This document shows, one piece after another, positions 5,645-12,590 of a stretch of DNA of 13,994 nt. This DNA is from Kiritimatiellia bacterium (GTDB lineage: Bacteria; Verrucomicrobiota; Kiritimatiellia; RFP12; UBA1067): the NCBI GenBank assembly GCA_017999015.1, contig JAGOBZ010000010.1, positions 1 through 13,994 on the forward strand. The letters run 5' to 3'. The first letter of the stretch is position 1; each line of letters begins with the position of its first letter. The translations under genes and the position numbers were made by a program. The notes beneath the pieces are model-generated. The model was given only the letters and a program-made list of their open reading frames with translations. It was not told where the DNA came from and made no database searches.

Positions 5645-6024
5645 CGGCCGGCCCTCCCTTTGCGCGAATTCGCTTTGACAAACTCCGTGATGCGGGCCAG
5701 GGTCTCCGGACTGAGAAAGTGCTCCATCGCGCAGGCATCCTTCTCCGCCGTTTCGTCGGAAACCTTGATCAGTATCAGGAATTTCTTGAGCAGCGTATGG
5801 CGGCCGAGAATCTCGCTGGCGGCGCGCGCGCCGGCCTCGGTCAGGTCCACGGCGCCATACGGCTCCTGGGTGACGTAGCCATGCTTTTTGAGTTCCAGCA
5901 CAGCCTTGATGACCGAAGGCATCTTGACATGCAGCGCCAGCGCCACGTCGCGCACACGGGCGCCGCCGTTCGCCTGCACCAGCAGGTAGATGGTCTCCAG
6001 GTAGTCTTCCAGGCTGTTGGTCAT
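5641..6024 (-). CDS. DtxR/MntR-family metal-dependent transcriptional regulator
   Basis: The 127-residue product has the N-terminal winged helix (residues 1-65; SLEDYLETIYLLV, RVRDVALALHVKMPSVIKAVLEL) and the dimerisation/metal-binding domain (about 66-120), with no SH3-like C-terminal domain, as in MntR. Likely metal ligands by position are D7, E10, H76, C98, E101 and H102. MntR has a Glu where this protein has C98, whereas DtxR/IdeR has Cys there; D7 matches the MntR Asp. Whether it senses manganese or iron is therefore not decided. Members repress or activate metal uptake genes when metal-bound. GGAAGA stands a few bases before the ATG. The coding sequence overlaps the secreted-protein gene downstream, and no transporter is next to it. 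The region directly upstream is the heptad repeat element, so its promoter is probably within or beyond that element. Confidence 0.88.
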   Translation of the reverse strand: MTNSLEDYLETIYLLVQANGGARVRDVALALHVKMPSVIKAVLELKKHGYVTQEPYGAVDLTEAGARAASEILGRHTLLKKFLILIKVSDETAEKDACAMEHFLSPETLARITEFVKANSRKGRAGR

Positions 6025-6030
6025 GGCTCT

Positions 6031-6099
6031 TCCATAACTTGAACGTTGAACGTTGAGCGTTGAACGTTATCCCCTCGATCATTCGCGGCATGGCCGCGC
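6031..6099. repeat. Heptad-plus-palindrome intergenic element, copy A
   Basis: It starts TCCATAACTTGA, continues with four 7-bp units of the type (A/G)CGTTGA, then CCCCTCGATCATTCG and the palindrome CGCGGC-atg-GCCGCG. A second copy at 13787-13862 matches except for a few substitutions and one extra heptad. Copy A lies between the DUF1080 stop and the regulator start, both on the reverse strand, and its heptad end reaches almost to the regulator's ribosome-binding site. Confidence 0.8.
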
Positions 6100-6107
6100 A
6101 GTCCGGC

Positions 6108-7280
6108 TTACTTCTTTTTCTCGAAGCCCTGCGCGTCGATGATCTTCTGGAGCCCGGCGCGCAGCGTGCACTCTTCGGGCAGCACCTTGTTGCGGATCAG
6201 GACGTTGCAGGCGTTGCGTACGCCGATGATCTCACCCTTGCGGCCTTCCAGCTTCTGCTTGTCCAGTCCGTCCAGCTCGGCGAGATAGGCGCCCGCGATC
6301 GCTTTCACCTCGTTGATGCGGGCGTCCGTCTTTTCGTAGGAGATGACTTCCAGCAAACGGTGGAGCGCCGCCGCCTTGTTGGGATCGGCGGGATTGGCCT
6401 GCGCATAGAGCTTGGCCGCCGTCTCGCGCCGCAGCGCCATCACGTCCGCCTCGTTGGCGGCCGGTCCGCCGTGCGTGGTGTTCGCGTAGCGCGAGGGAAT
6501 CTCGCGCAGCCAGATATTGCGGAAGCGCACCGGATTGCCGTGGTCCTGGAGCTGCAGCGGCAACTTGGTCGGATGCGGCGCGAGCGGGCGACGGCGGCAG
6601 TGCGTGGTCATGCCCTCCATCTCCCAGTGGTCCTGCACCAACACGCCGTTGTGGAAAAGCGTGATCGACCCCGGCCGCTTCAACGTCTCACCCTCCCAGA
6701 TCGGCTGATGAAACACGATGTCGTAGGTCTGCCATTCGCCCGGCTTGCGGCAGGCGTTCACCAGCGGCGGATTCTCGGCGTAGATCGAGCCGGCCTGGCC
6801 GTCGGCATAGTTGGGGTTCTTGTTGCTGCCGTCCGGCAGGACTTCCGTCTCATAAGAATCCAGCACCTGAATTTCGTAGCTGCCCATCAGGAAGACACCG
6901 CTGTTGCCGCGGCCCTGACCCTGGCCCTCGACCTTAACGGGTGCCGCCCACTCGATGTGCAACTGGCAGTCGCCGAACGACTCCTTGGTCCGGATGTAGC
7001 CGGCACCTTTGACCGACTCGAGCGCACCGTCCGCCAAACGCCATTTGGTCGGCTCGCCCTTGGTGCTCTCCCACTTGTCGAGCGAGGTGCCGTCAAAAAG
7101 GATAATCGCGTCTGACGGCGGCTGGCCCGGCTCTGCCGCGATCTTTTTGGGTGCCGGCCGGTTCATGTCATGCACCGCCCACGCATGCCGCGCATCCGGC
7201 GTGTCGCCGTAAAGCCCAGCCATCACCGTCGCCGCCGTCCCTGCGGCCAGAGCCGCCACCATCATTCGCACATGCTTCAT
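6108..7280 (-). CDS. Secreted DUF1080 protein (3-keto-disaccharide hydrolase domain)
   Basis: The 390-residue protein has a signal peptide (1-21, ending TVMA before GLYGD). It is followed by a DUF1080/3-keto-disaccharide hydrolase domain of concanavalin-like fold at about 57-260. Family marks are ILFDGTSLDKWES (60-72), GNSGVFLMGSYEIQVLDSYE (125-144), GSIYAENPP (164-172), WQTYDIVF (183-190) and ITLFHNGVLVQDH (206-218). Members act in the periplasm or outside on 3-keto glycosides or related sugars; the substrate here is unknown. A helical, Ala/Lys-rich C-terminal extension of about 120 residues follows and matches nothing I recognise. The ATG at 7278-7280 is chosen for its ribosome-binding site GGAGGAA (7288-7294) and the signal peptide; an open extension of 34 codons upstream is not supported. 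It lies about 100 bp after lpxB on the same strand. Confidence 0.9.
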   Translation of the reverse strand: MKHVRMMVAALAAGTAATVMAGLYGDTPDARHAWAVHDMNRPAPKKIAAEPGQPPSDAIILFDGTSLDKWESTKGEPTKWRLADGALESVKGAGYIRTKESFGDCQLHIEWAAPVKVEGQGQGRGNSGVFLMGSYEIQVLDSYETEVLPDGSNKNPNYADGQAGSIYAENPPLVNACRKPGEWQTYDIVFHQPIWEGETLKRPGSITLFHNGVLVQDHWEMEGMTTHCRRRPLAPHPTKLPLQLQDHGNPVRFRNIWLREIPSRYANTTHGGPAANEADVMALRRETAAKLYAQANPADPNKAAALHRLLEVISYEKTDARINEVKAIAGAYLAELDGLDKQKLEGRKGEIIGVRNACNVLIRNKVLPEECTLRAGLQKIIDAQGFEKKK

Positions 7281-7287
7281 TCGAGTG

Positions 7288-7294
7288 TTCCTCC
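7288..7294 (-). promoter_or_regulatory. Strong ribosome-binding site fixing the DUF1080 start
   Basis: GGAGGAA on the reverse strand stands 7 nt before the ATG at 7280-7278. It decides the start against a longer open frame that would begin at 7382 and overlap the end of lpxB. Confidence 0.75.
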
Positions 7295-7378
7295 AAAGAT
7301 ATAAACCGTCTTTCGGTCGTTGCCGGACAGTGTGGCACAAAAGTTTGCGGGTGACAAACTCATAAAGCAGGGTGCGAT

Positions 7379-8539
7379 TCAACTCGGGTGCGGATGCGTT
7401 GCAGCCATGATCGCATCGGCGGCACGGGCCGAGGCGTCACCGGCGCCCAGCAGGGCGATCGTCTCGTCGAGCGCCGTCAAGGCTCGCGCGCGTTCACCGG
7501 TGTCTGCCAAATAACGCTGGAGCTGGTCGGCGAGGCGTTGCGGCGTGAAGGCGTCCTGCAGGAGTTCAGGCATCACCTCGCGGCCGGCAATGATGTTGGC
7601 GAGTCCCAGGTGCTTGACGCCCTTGACAAGCCAGCGCGCAACCCAATACGTCACGCGGCTGGCCGTGTAAACCAGCACGGTGGGACAGCGCATCAGGCAG
7701 GCCTCCAGTGTGGCCGTGCCGGAGGCGACCGCCGCAGCGTGCGCTTGGAGCATCACATGGCGCGCCTGCCCATCGACGAAAGTAAGGCGCGCGGGCCGGA
7801 CGCGGGCACGGGCGGCGACCGCCTCGCCGAGCGCACGCATGGCCGGGGTGGGCGCGGGGATGATGAATGAACAATCGCCGTCCAAACGCTCGTCAAGCAG
7901 GACGGCTGCGGCCAGCAGGCGCGGCAGGATGCGCGTGATCTCGCCGGCGCGGCTACCCGGCAGCAGCGCGATACGGTACGCGCCGTCCCACGGGAGCGCG
8001 GCCGGTGGCTCGGCTCGCGTTTCGGCGACGCGGTCGACCAACGGATGTCCGGTGAAACGCACGTCAAGCGGCGTCTGCTTGAAGAGCGCGGGCTCGAACG
8101 GCAGGATGCAGAGCAACTGGTCGAGCATGCGCGCGAGTTTCGGGATTCGTCCGCGGTGCCAGGCCCAGACCTGCGGACAGATGTAGTGGACCGTTCTGAT
8201 GCCGCGGTCATGCGCGAAGCGGGCGAGGCGCAGGTTCATGCCGGGATAGTCCACCGTGAGCACAAGATCAGGCTTCCAGGCGACGATCTCACGCTTCATG
8301 CGCCGCATCATACCCAGCAGGAACGGCAGGTTGAGCAGCACCGGGGTGATGCCGATGATCGCGATGCGGTCGGTGTGATAAAGCAGCTCGGCCCCCTCGT
8401 TACGCATGGCATCGCCGCCGAAGCCGCGGAAGACAAGCGGCCTGCCCGCTGCGGTGCGCAGAGCGCGCATCAGGGCGGCGGCGTGTATGTCGCCGCTCAC
8501 CTCGCCGGCACAGATCAGAATTTTCAGGGTGTCGTTCAT
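7379..8539 (-). CDS. lpxB: Lipid-A-disaccharide synthase LpxB
   Basis: LpxB (GT19) joins UDP-2,3-diacylglucosamine and lipid X to make the lipid A disaccharide at the inner face of the inner membrane. The 386-residue length is normal. Family motifs are present in order: GEVSGD (12-17), DYPGMNLRLA (97-106), YICPQVWAWHRGR (119-131), FTGHPLVD (162-169), LLPGSR (192-197), the segment SGTATLEACLMRCPTVLVY, and GLANIIAGREVMPELLQ. The ATG at 8537-8539 overlaps the lpxI stop as ATGA, so translation is coupled. Its substrate partner, lipid X, is made by the product of lpxI, so the operon covers two consecutive steps. No terminator was recognised before the DUF1080 gene, so that gene could be read from the same transcript. 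Confidence 0.96.
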   Translation of the reverse strand: MNDTLKILICAGEVSGDIHAAALMRALRTAAGRPLVFRGFGGDAMRNEGAELLYHTDRIAIIGITPVLLNLPFLLGMMRRMKREIVAWKPDLVLTVDYPGMNLRLARFAHDRGIRTVHYICPQVWAWHRGRIPKLARMLDQLLCILPFEPALFKQTPLDVRFTGHPLVDRVAETRAEPPAALPWDGAYRIALLPGSRAGEITRILPRLLAAAVLLDERLDGDCSFIIPAPTPAMRALGEAVAARARVRPARLTFVDGQARHVMLQAHAAAVASGTATLEACLMRCPTVLVYTASRVTYWVARWLVKGVKHLGLANIIAGREVMPELLQDAFTPQRLADQLQRYLADTGERARALTALDETIALLGAGDASARAADAIMAATHPHPS

Positions 8540-9390
8540 GCGGGCCTGAGCGGTGCGGGCGGCAGGCCGGAGTCGAGGCCGACCATCGCGAGGTTCATGC
8601 GGTCGGCGGCGGCGATCACGGCCGAACGGTCGAGCAGCACCAGGCGTCCGGCCTGGAAAGCGAGCGCCGAGACGCCGGCGCGGCGCAGCACGGCGATGGT
8701 CTTCGCGCCGATCACGGGGATGTCGAAGCGCATGTCGTGGCCCGCCTTCGCGACTTTGACCACCACGGCGCCGCGTCCACCCAGTTTGCCGCCGCGGCGG
8801 ATCGCCTGATTGGTGCCTTCGAATGCCTCGACGGCCAACACCATGCCATCCTTCACAAGCAGCGTCTGGCCGATGTCCAGGCCGCAGATGTCGCGCGCGA
8901 CCTGATGTCCGAAGGCGATGTCGCGCGCCTCGCGCTCGTCAGGCGCGCGGCGGGTGAGCAGCCCCACGCCGGGAATGTGATCGTCCATGTAACAAGAGGC
9001 CGGCAGCACGCGGATCCCGATGTGCTCCATCTCGGTCGCGATCCGGCCGAAGATCGTGTGCGCGTTTTTGGCGGGCAGATCTTTAAGCCAAGTGCGCGCG
9101 AGCGCGTCAAAGCGCGTGCTGAAGAGCGCGAGCGGGGTGATGCCGCCGGCCATGATGCCGTGGGAGAAATCCATGCGCGCGGCCCATTCGAAAATGCGCT
9201 GGATCTCGCCCACGCCGAACCAGACGTATGCGTCCGCCAGCGCGACAGTGGCGCGGTCGGTCGAGCCGCGCAGCGCCAGCATGGTGATACGCGGAACGCC
9301 GGCTTTTCGCGCGCCGGCGGCCAGACAGGCGGGATAGGTGCCGCCGCCGGCGACAATCAGGAGATGGCGGATGGGTTCGGTTGTCATCAT
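8536..9390 (-). CDS. lpxI: UDP-2,3-diacylglucosamine pyrophosphatase LpxI (DUF1009)
   Basis: LpxI splits UDP-2,3-diacylglucosamine to lipid X and UMP, in bacteria that lack LpxH. The product is about 284 residues, as usual. It begins with the nucleotide-binding-like segment LLIVAGGGTYP (10-20), then GVGEIQRIFEWAARM, MAGGITP, MEHIGIRVLPASCYMDDHIPGVGLLT and FGHQVARDI. The C-terminal part KAGHDMRFDIPVIGAKTI holds the conserved Asp/Arg/Asp region linked to metal-dependent catalysis. Three starts are close together: TTG at 9399 and ATGs at 9390 and 9387. I prefer 9390, since a -10-like TATACT (9405-9400) stands 9 nt upstream. A 57-nt polypurine tract lies directly before this region. The stop overlaps the lpxB start. 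Confidence 0.95.
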   Translation of the reverse strand: MMTTEPIRHLLIVAGGGTYPACLAAGARKAGVPRITMLALRGSTDRATVALADAYVWFGVGEIQRIFEWAARMDFSHGIMAGGITPLALFSTRFDALARTWLKDLPAKNAHTIFGRIATEMEHIGIRVLPASCYMDDHIPGVGLLTRRAPDEREARDIAFGHQVARDICGLDIGQTLLVKDGMVLAVEAFEGTNQAIRRGGKLGGRGAVVVKVAKAGHDMRFDIPVIGAKTIAVLRRAGVSALAFQAGRLVLLDRSAVIAAADRMNLAMVGLDSGLPPAPLRPA

Positions 9391-9399
9391 GACACACAA

Positions 9400-9405
9400 A
9401 GTATA
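9400..9405 (-). promoter_or_regulatory. Possible -10 box of the lpxI-lpxB operon
   Basis: TATACT on the reverse strand stands 9 nt before the ATG at 9390, giving a very short or absent leader. No good -35 is seen; the -35 region falls in the polypurine tract (reverse-strand TTCCCT at best). The call rests on one hexamer. Confidence 0.35.
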
Positions 9406-9413
9406 CCGGATGC

Positions 9414-9470
9414 GGAAAGGAGGAGGGAAGGAGAAAGGAGGAGGGAAAAAGGAAGAGGGAGAAAGGAGAA
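9414..9470. repeat. 57-nt uninterrupted polypurine tract
   Basis: All 57 bases on the + strand are A or G. AAAGGAGGAGGGAA occurs at 9416-9429 and again at 9434-9447. The tract lies in the divergent gap between lpxI and the DUF3127 gene. A related but shorter tract made of AAGGAAG heptads is at 13718-13744. Confidence 0.85.
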
Positions 9471-9594
9471 TTCGGGATTACGCCGGTGACACAAGAGAAG
9501 ATTGCAGTGGGCAGTCCGAATATGGTTCAATGAGACGTATTGCACGGGTGCTGTTTTTCAGCTGCATGAACGTCACGAGAAGGATTCCTATCGT

Positions 9595-9939
9595 ATGGCC
9601 AGCAACACATATGAAATGACCGGAACGGTCAAAACTATTTTCGAGCCCATGACTTTTGCCAGCGGCTTCACCAAGCGTGAATTCCTTTTGACGATGGAGG
9701 ATGATTACCCGCAGGACGTCAAGTTCTCCTGCGTCAAGGAGCGCGCCGCGCAGTTGGACAACGTGACGCTTGGCGAACGGGTCAGCGTCGCTTTCCGCGT
9801 GCGCTGTCGTGAATGGCAGGGCAAGTATTTCGTCGACCTCGAAGCTTTCCGCATCGACAAGAAGGAGGGTGACGGCACGACGATCGAATACGAGAGCGGC
9901 GGAGGCGTCGAGCCGATGGATGATCCGACGCCGTTCTGA
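9595..9939 (+). CDS. DUF3127 domain protein
   Basis: The 114-residue product matches the DUF3127 pattern: YEMTGTVKTIFEPMTFASGF, then FTKREFLLTMED, YPQDVKFSCVKE, LGERVSVAFRVRCREWQGKYFVDLEAFRID. The strands suggest a small OB-like barrel, and the family has been thought to relate to single-strand nucleic-acid binding, but its role is not established. An acidic, flexible tail (GGGVEPMDDPTPF) recalls the C-terminal tails of single-strand binding proteins, though it is not the usual DDDIPF form. The ATG at 9595 is chosen because the domain begins right after it and AAGGA (9580-9584) stands 10 nt upstream; 31 further open codons upstream do not look like protein. It ends 13 bp before prmC and is probably cotranscribed with it. 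Confidence 0.85.
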   Translation: MASNTYEMTGTVKTIFEPMTFASGFTKREFLLTMEDDYPQDVKFSCVKERAAQLDNVTLGERVSVAFRVRCREWQGKYFVDLEAFRIDKKEGDGTTIEYESGGGVEPMDDPTPF

Positions 9940-9952
9940 TGCCGGAGGCCGG

Positions 9953-10822
9953 ATGAGCGAGACGCCCAAAACGTTACGTGAGCTGATCGTTCTGGGCGAT
10001 GCTTATCTGCGTGGCCGCGCGGTTCCTGACGCCCGTACGGTGTGCGAGCTGCTGGCGGCGCGCCTCTTCAATTGTGGACGGCTGGAACTGTATCGGTATC
10101 TTGACGCGGTGCCGCAGACGCGCGTTGTGGATGCGTTGCGCCGCGGGCTGCGGCGCGTGGCTGACGGCGAGCCGGTGCAGTATGTGCTGGGCCGGTGGGA
10201 GTTCCGCGACCTGACGTTGAAGGTCGACCGGCGCGCCTTGATCCCGCGGCCAGAAACCGAACAGCTTGTGGATCTCGTCCTGGCATCGCGGCAGATCAGC
10301 CAGACGCCGAAGCCGCTGGTGGTGGATGTCGGCACCGGAAGCGGCTGCATCATCCTCAGCCTGGCCCGCGCGTTGCGCGACGGTGTGTTCGTGGGGTTGG
10401 ACGTGAGCGTTGAAGCGCTGGCGCTGGCGCGCGAGAACGCAACCCTGACCGGACTCGCTGAGCGCGTGTTGTTCGCCGAGAGCGAAGGATGCGGCGAGTT
10501 TGACCCGGCCAGCGTGGACGTGCTGGTCTCGAATCCCCCCTACATCCCGTCGCAAACCGTCGACGGCCTGGAACGCCATATCCGCGACCATGAACCGCGG
10601 CTGGCGCTGGATGGCGGCCCGGACGGACTGCGGGTTTACCGCGCCCTGCTGCTGGACGCAGTCATGGTGCTGAAGGCCGGCGGCGGCGTGTTTTTCGAGA
10701 TCGGCGACGACCAGGGGCCGGCGTTGCGCACACTGCTGGAAGAGCATGGCTTTTCCGAAGTGGCCATCCACCGGGACTACGCGGGACGTGATCGTTTCGC
10801 TGTCGGCGTGCTCAATGACTAG
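9953..10822 (+). CDS. prmC: Release factor glutamine methyltransferase PrmC (HemK)
   Basis: PrmC methylates the Gln of the GGQ motif in release factors RF1 and RF2, which aids termination of translation. The 289-residue product has the family layout. A helical N-terminal domain (about 1-85) contains GEPVQYVLGRWEF (72-84). RPETE is at 99-103. The SAM-binding motif DVGTGSG is at 125-131, and the catalytic NPPYI is at 194-198, followed by EPRLALDGGPDGL. The ATG at 9953 has GGAGG (9944-9948) 4 nt upstream. In many bacteria prmC follows prfA; here it follows the DUF3127 gene and prfA is not in the window. The gene ends with TAG and converges with the S1-protein gene. Confidence 0.96.
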   Translation: MSETPKTLRELIVLGDAYLRGRAVPDARTVCELLAARLFNCGRLELYRYLDAVPQTRVVDALRRGLRRVADGEPVQYVLGRWEFRDLTLKVDRRALIPRPETEQLVDLVLASRQISQTPKPLVVDVGTGSGCIILSLARALRDGVFVGLDVSVEALALARENATLTGLAERVLFAESEGCGEFDPASVDVLVSNPPYIPSQTVDGLERHIRDHEPRLALDGGPDGLRVYRALLLDAVMVLKAGGGVFFEIGDDQGPALRTLLEEHGFSEVAIHRDYAGRDRFAVGVLND

Positions 10823-10830
10823 TACTCTGT

Positions 10831-10853
10831 AAAACCAAAAACACCGGTTTTTT
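10831..10853 (+). terminator. Weak terminator-like hairpin after prmC
   Basis: AAAAAC (10837-10842) pairs with GTTTTT (10847-10852) around a 4-nt loop; an alternative pairs AAAACC (10831-10836) with GGTTTT (10846-10851). A run of six T ends the site. The stem is A/T-rich and weak, but its place 8-30 bp after the prmC stop fits. Confidence 0.4.
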
Positions 10854-10890
10854 ACGAGTGAAAGTTCATCCGCGAGTCAGGCGTGAAACC

Positions 10891-10944
10891 GGTAGGGCGG
10901 TCTCGCCGAGACCGCCGCGGACGCCTCGGCGAGGCGTCCCTACC
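10891..10944. repeat. 54-bp double-hairpin element, REPIN/BIME-like (element 2)
   Basis: Outer arms GGTAGGG (10891-10897) and CCCTACC (10938-10944) are perfect inverted repeats. Inside are two palindromes: GGCGGTCTC-gcc-GAGACCGCC (10896-10916) and GGACGCCTC-ggc-GAGGCGTCC (10919-10939). It has the same length and plan as the element at 5005-5058 but a different sequence, and also lies in a gap between convergent genes. It could end transcription of the S1-protein gene, whose stop is 21 bp away. Confidence 0.8.
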
Positions 10945-10964
10945 AGTCCTTCCGATTACGGGAC

Positions 10965-12407
10965 TTACAGCTTGAGATCCGCGAAGGCGTCACCGAGCGA
11001 TCCGAAACCGCCTGCGCTTGTGCTGGCGGAACGCCAAGCTGAAACGTCGTCCTCTGCCTCGCCGCCGCCACGCGTCTCCCATTTACCCGGCAGCGTGAGT
11101 GAGATGCGGTCCCCCTCGACCGACTTGACCACCACCTCGATCTTGCTCGACGGCGGGAACTGACGCTCCAGTTTCGCGGCCGAATTGCCGCCCTTGGGGA
11201 TGTCGGTTTCGCTGATGTGCAGCAGCCCGGTCTTCTCCTCCGAGAGACGCACGAAGATTCCGAAAGGCTGGATCGACTCGACGAGGCCCTCGACCTTCGC
11301 GCCTTCGCCCAGTTCGCCGGGCTGCAGCGCCTTGATGCGCTCATCCACCGGCCGCAGGCTGAAGCGGCGGCGCTCGAGATCCACGCTGTCGACCTGCAGC
11401 AGCAGCTCCTGGCCTTCGGTCACGACTTCGCGCGCGGACATCAGGCGGCGTCCGCCGCCCAGCTTGCCGATCGGGATCAACCCCTCGACGCCGGGAACGA
11501 GCTGGGCGAACGCGCCGAAACGCTCGAGCTTCGTGATCGTGCCCATGAAGGTCGTGCCTTGCGGGAACCGCGCGACCGCGTCGTTCCAGGGATCCCCCTG
11601 CGCACCGCGCAGGCTGAGCGAGATACGGTTGCGCTCCCAGTCCAGATCCTTGATCTGCACATCGACCCGGTCGCCGACCTTGACCACATCCTCAGGTTTC
11701 ACGTCGCGCCCCCAGGCGATCTCCTTGAGCGGGATCAAGCCCTCCGCGCCGCCGAGATCGACGAACACGCCAAACTCCACAATACGCGTCACCGTCCCGG
11801 TGGCGACCATGCCGACATACAGGTCAGCCACCAGCTCTTCGCGCTGCGCCTCGCGCTCTTTCTCCAGCAGGGCGCGGCGGCTGACGACCACGTTCGGACC
11901 GCGCTCGTCATCGCCGTATTCAGAGATCAGGAAATTGAAGGTGTGGCCGATGTACTCAGCACCTTCCTGGCGGAAGAGGTTGATCTGCGAGAACGGGCAG
12001 AAGGCACGCTTGCCGGCGACCGTCACCTCGTAGCCGCCGTTAATCTCCTTTTCCACGCGTCCTTCAACCGGCATCTGGCGCTGGTAGGCGTCCGCCAGCG
12101 TGCGGTCGACCACCTGCTTGGCATTGATGCTGCCGGAAAAGAGGAAGGCGCCGTTTTGCATGCCGGCGAAGATCACCTCGACCGTGTCGCCGATCGCGCA
12201 GCGCAGCGTGCCGTCCTCCAAGGTCATGTCCGCGAGCGGGACCAGCCCCTCGCGCTTCGCGTTGACATCCAACGTCACATACTGGTTGTTGATGTTGCTG
12301 ACCGTCCCGCGCACCCGGTCCCCGGGGTTGAACCCTTTGCGATAGGTGCTCAACTGCGCGTTCAGCAGCGACTCGAAATCCGCCATCGACACTTTTTTAT
12401 CGCTCAT
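10965..12407 (-). CDS. S1-domain RNA-binding protein, ribosomal protein S1-like
   Basis: The 480-residue product holds five S1 (OB-fold) domains at about 27-95, 112-179, 197-268, 284-353 and 368-440. Domains 3 and 5 are the most typical (GTVTRIVEFGVFVDLGGAEGLIP; GLVESIQPFGIFVRL...GLLHISE). E. coli S1 has six domains and about 557 residues, so this is a shorter S1 or an S1-like paralogue; it would bind mRNA on the ribosome or act as another RNA-binding factor. The C-terminal 40 residues are Gly/Ser/Ala-rich and look disordered. GGAG (12414-12417, reverse strand) stands 6 nt before the ATG at 12405-12407. It appears monocistronic, with prmC convergent downstream. I give no symbol because rpsA or a paralogue cannot be told apart from this window. 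Confidence 0.9.
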   Translation of the reverse strand: MSDKKVSMADFESLLNAQLSTYRKGFNPGDRVRGTVSNINNQYVTLDVNAKREGLVPLADMTLEDGTLRCAIGDTVEVIFAGMQNGAFLFSGSINAKQVVDRTLADAYQRQMPVEGRVEKEINGGYEVTVAGKRAFCPFSQINLFRQEGAEYIGHTFNFLISEYGDDERGPNVVVSRRALLEKEREAQREELVADLYVGMVATGTVTRIVEFGVFVDLGGAEGLIPLKEIAWGRDVKPEDVVKVGDRVDVQIKDLDWERNRISLSLRGAQGDPWNDAVARFPQGTTFMGTITKLERFGAFAQLVPGVEGLIPIGKLGGGRRLMSAREVVTEGQELLLQVDSVDLERRRFSLRPVDERIKALQPGELGEGAKVEGLVESIQPFGIFVRLSEEKTGLLHISETDIPKGGNSAAKLERQFPPSSKIEVVVKSVEGDRISLTLPGKWETRGGGEAEDDVSAWRSASTSAGGFGSLGDAFADLKL

Positions 12408-12462
12408 GCTTTGCTCCGAAAAGGCAGATAGGATACGCCATTCAGCCTCTCACATGCAATCA

Positions 12463-12490
12463 GGAAGGAGTCCCCTGGAAGGAGTCCCCG
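12463..12490. repeat. Tandem 14-bp direct repeat
   Basis: Two adjacent units of GGAAGGAGTCCCC(T/G), at 12463-12476 and 12477-12490, match at 13 of 14 bases. They lie in the 183-bp divergent gap between the S1-protein gene and the LamG-fragment gene. Nothing else was recognised in that gap. Confidence 0.7.
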
Positions 12491-12590
12491 TTTCGGGCTT
12501 GTCACGGGAACAGGTATCGGGAATACTATCGGCCATCGGCAGCAGATGATCGGCAATCAGGGAATGAGGTACAGGGAGGCCGCTAAGTTC

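Noticed and set aside
6031..6066. Short regular repeats that might suggest a CRISPR array
   Set aside because: The units are 7 bp with no spacers, and the same block recurs at another locus; no cas genes are present.
5645..6091. N-terminal extension of the secreted-protein frame, up to 329 codons in total
   Set aside because: The added part is an out-of-frame shadow of the DtxR/MntR gene (Arg/Gly-rich, no domain). The signal peptide begins at the GTG at 5644.
6060..7115. Forward open frame of 351 codons antisense to the DUF1080 gene
   Set aside because: High GC leaves long antisense frames. The reverse-strand product has a signal peptide, a ribosome-binding site and family motifs; this one has none.
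8737..9489. Forward open frame of 250 codons antisense to lpxI
   Set aside because: It is an antisense shadow of a well-supported enzyme and runs into the polypurine tract.
11217..12431. Forward open frame of 404 codons antisense to the S1-domain gene
   Set aside because: It mirrors the S1 domains on the other strand and its product is an Arg/Ala/His-rich shadow with no motif.
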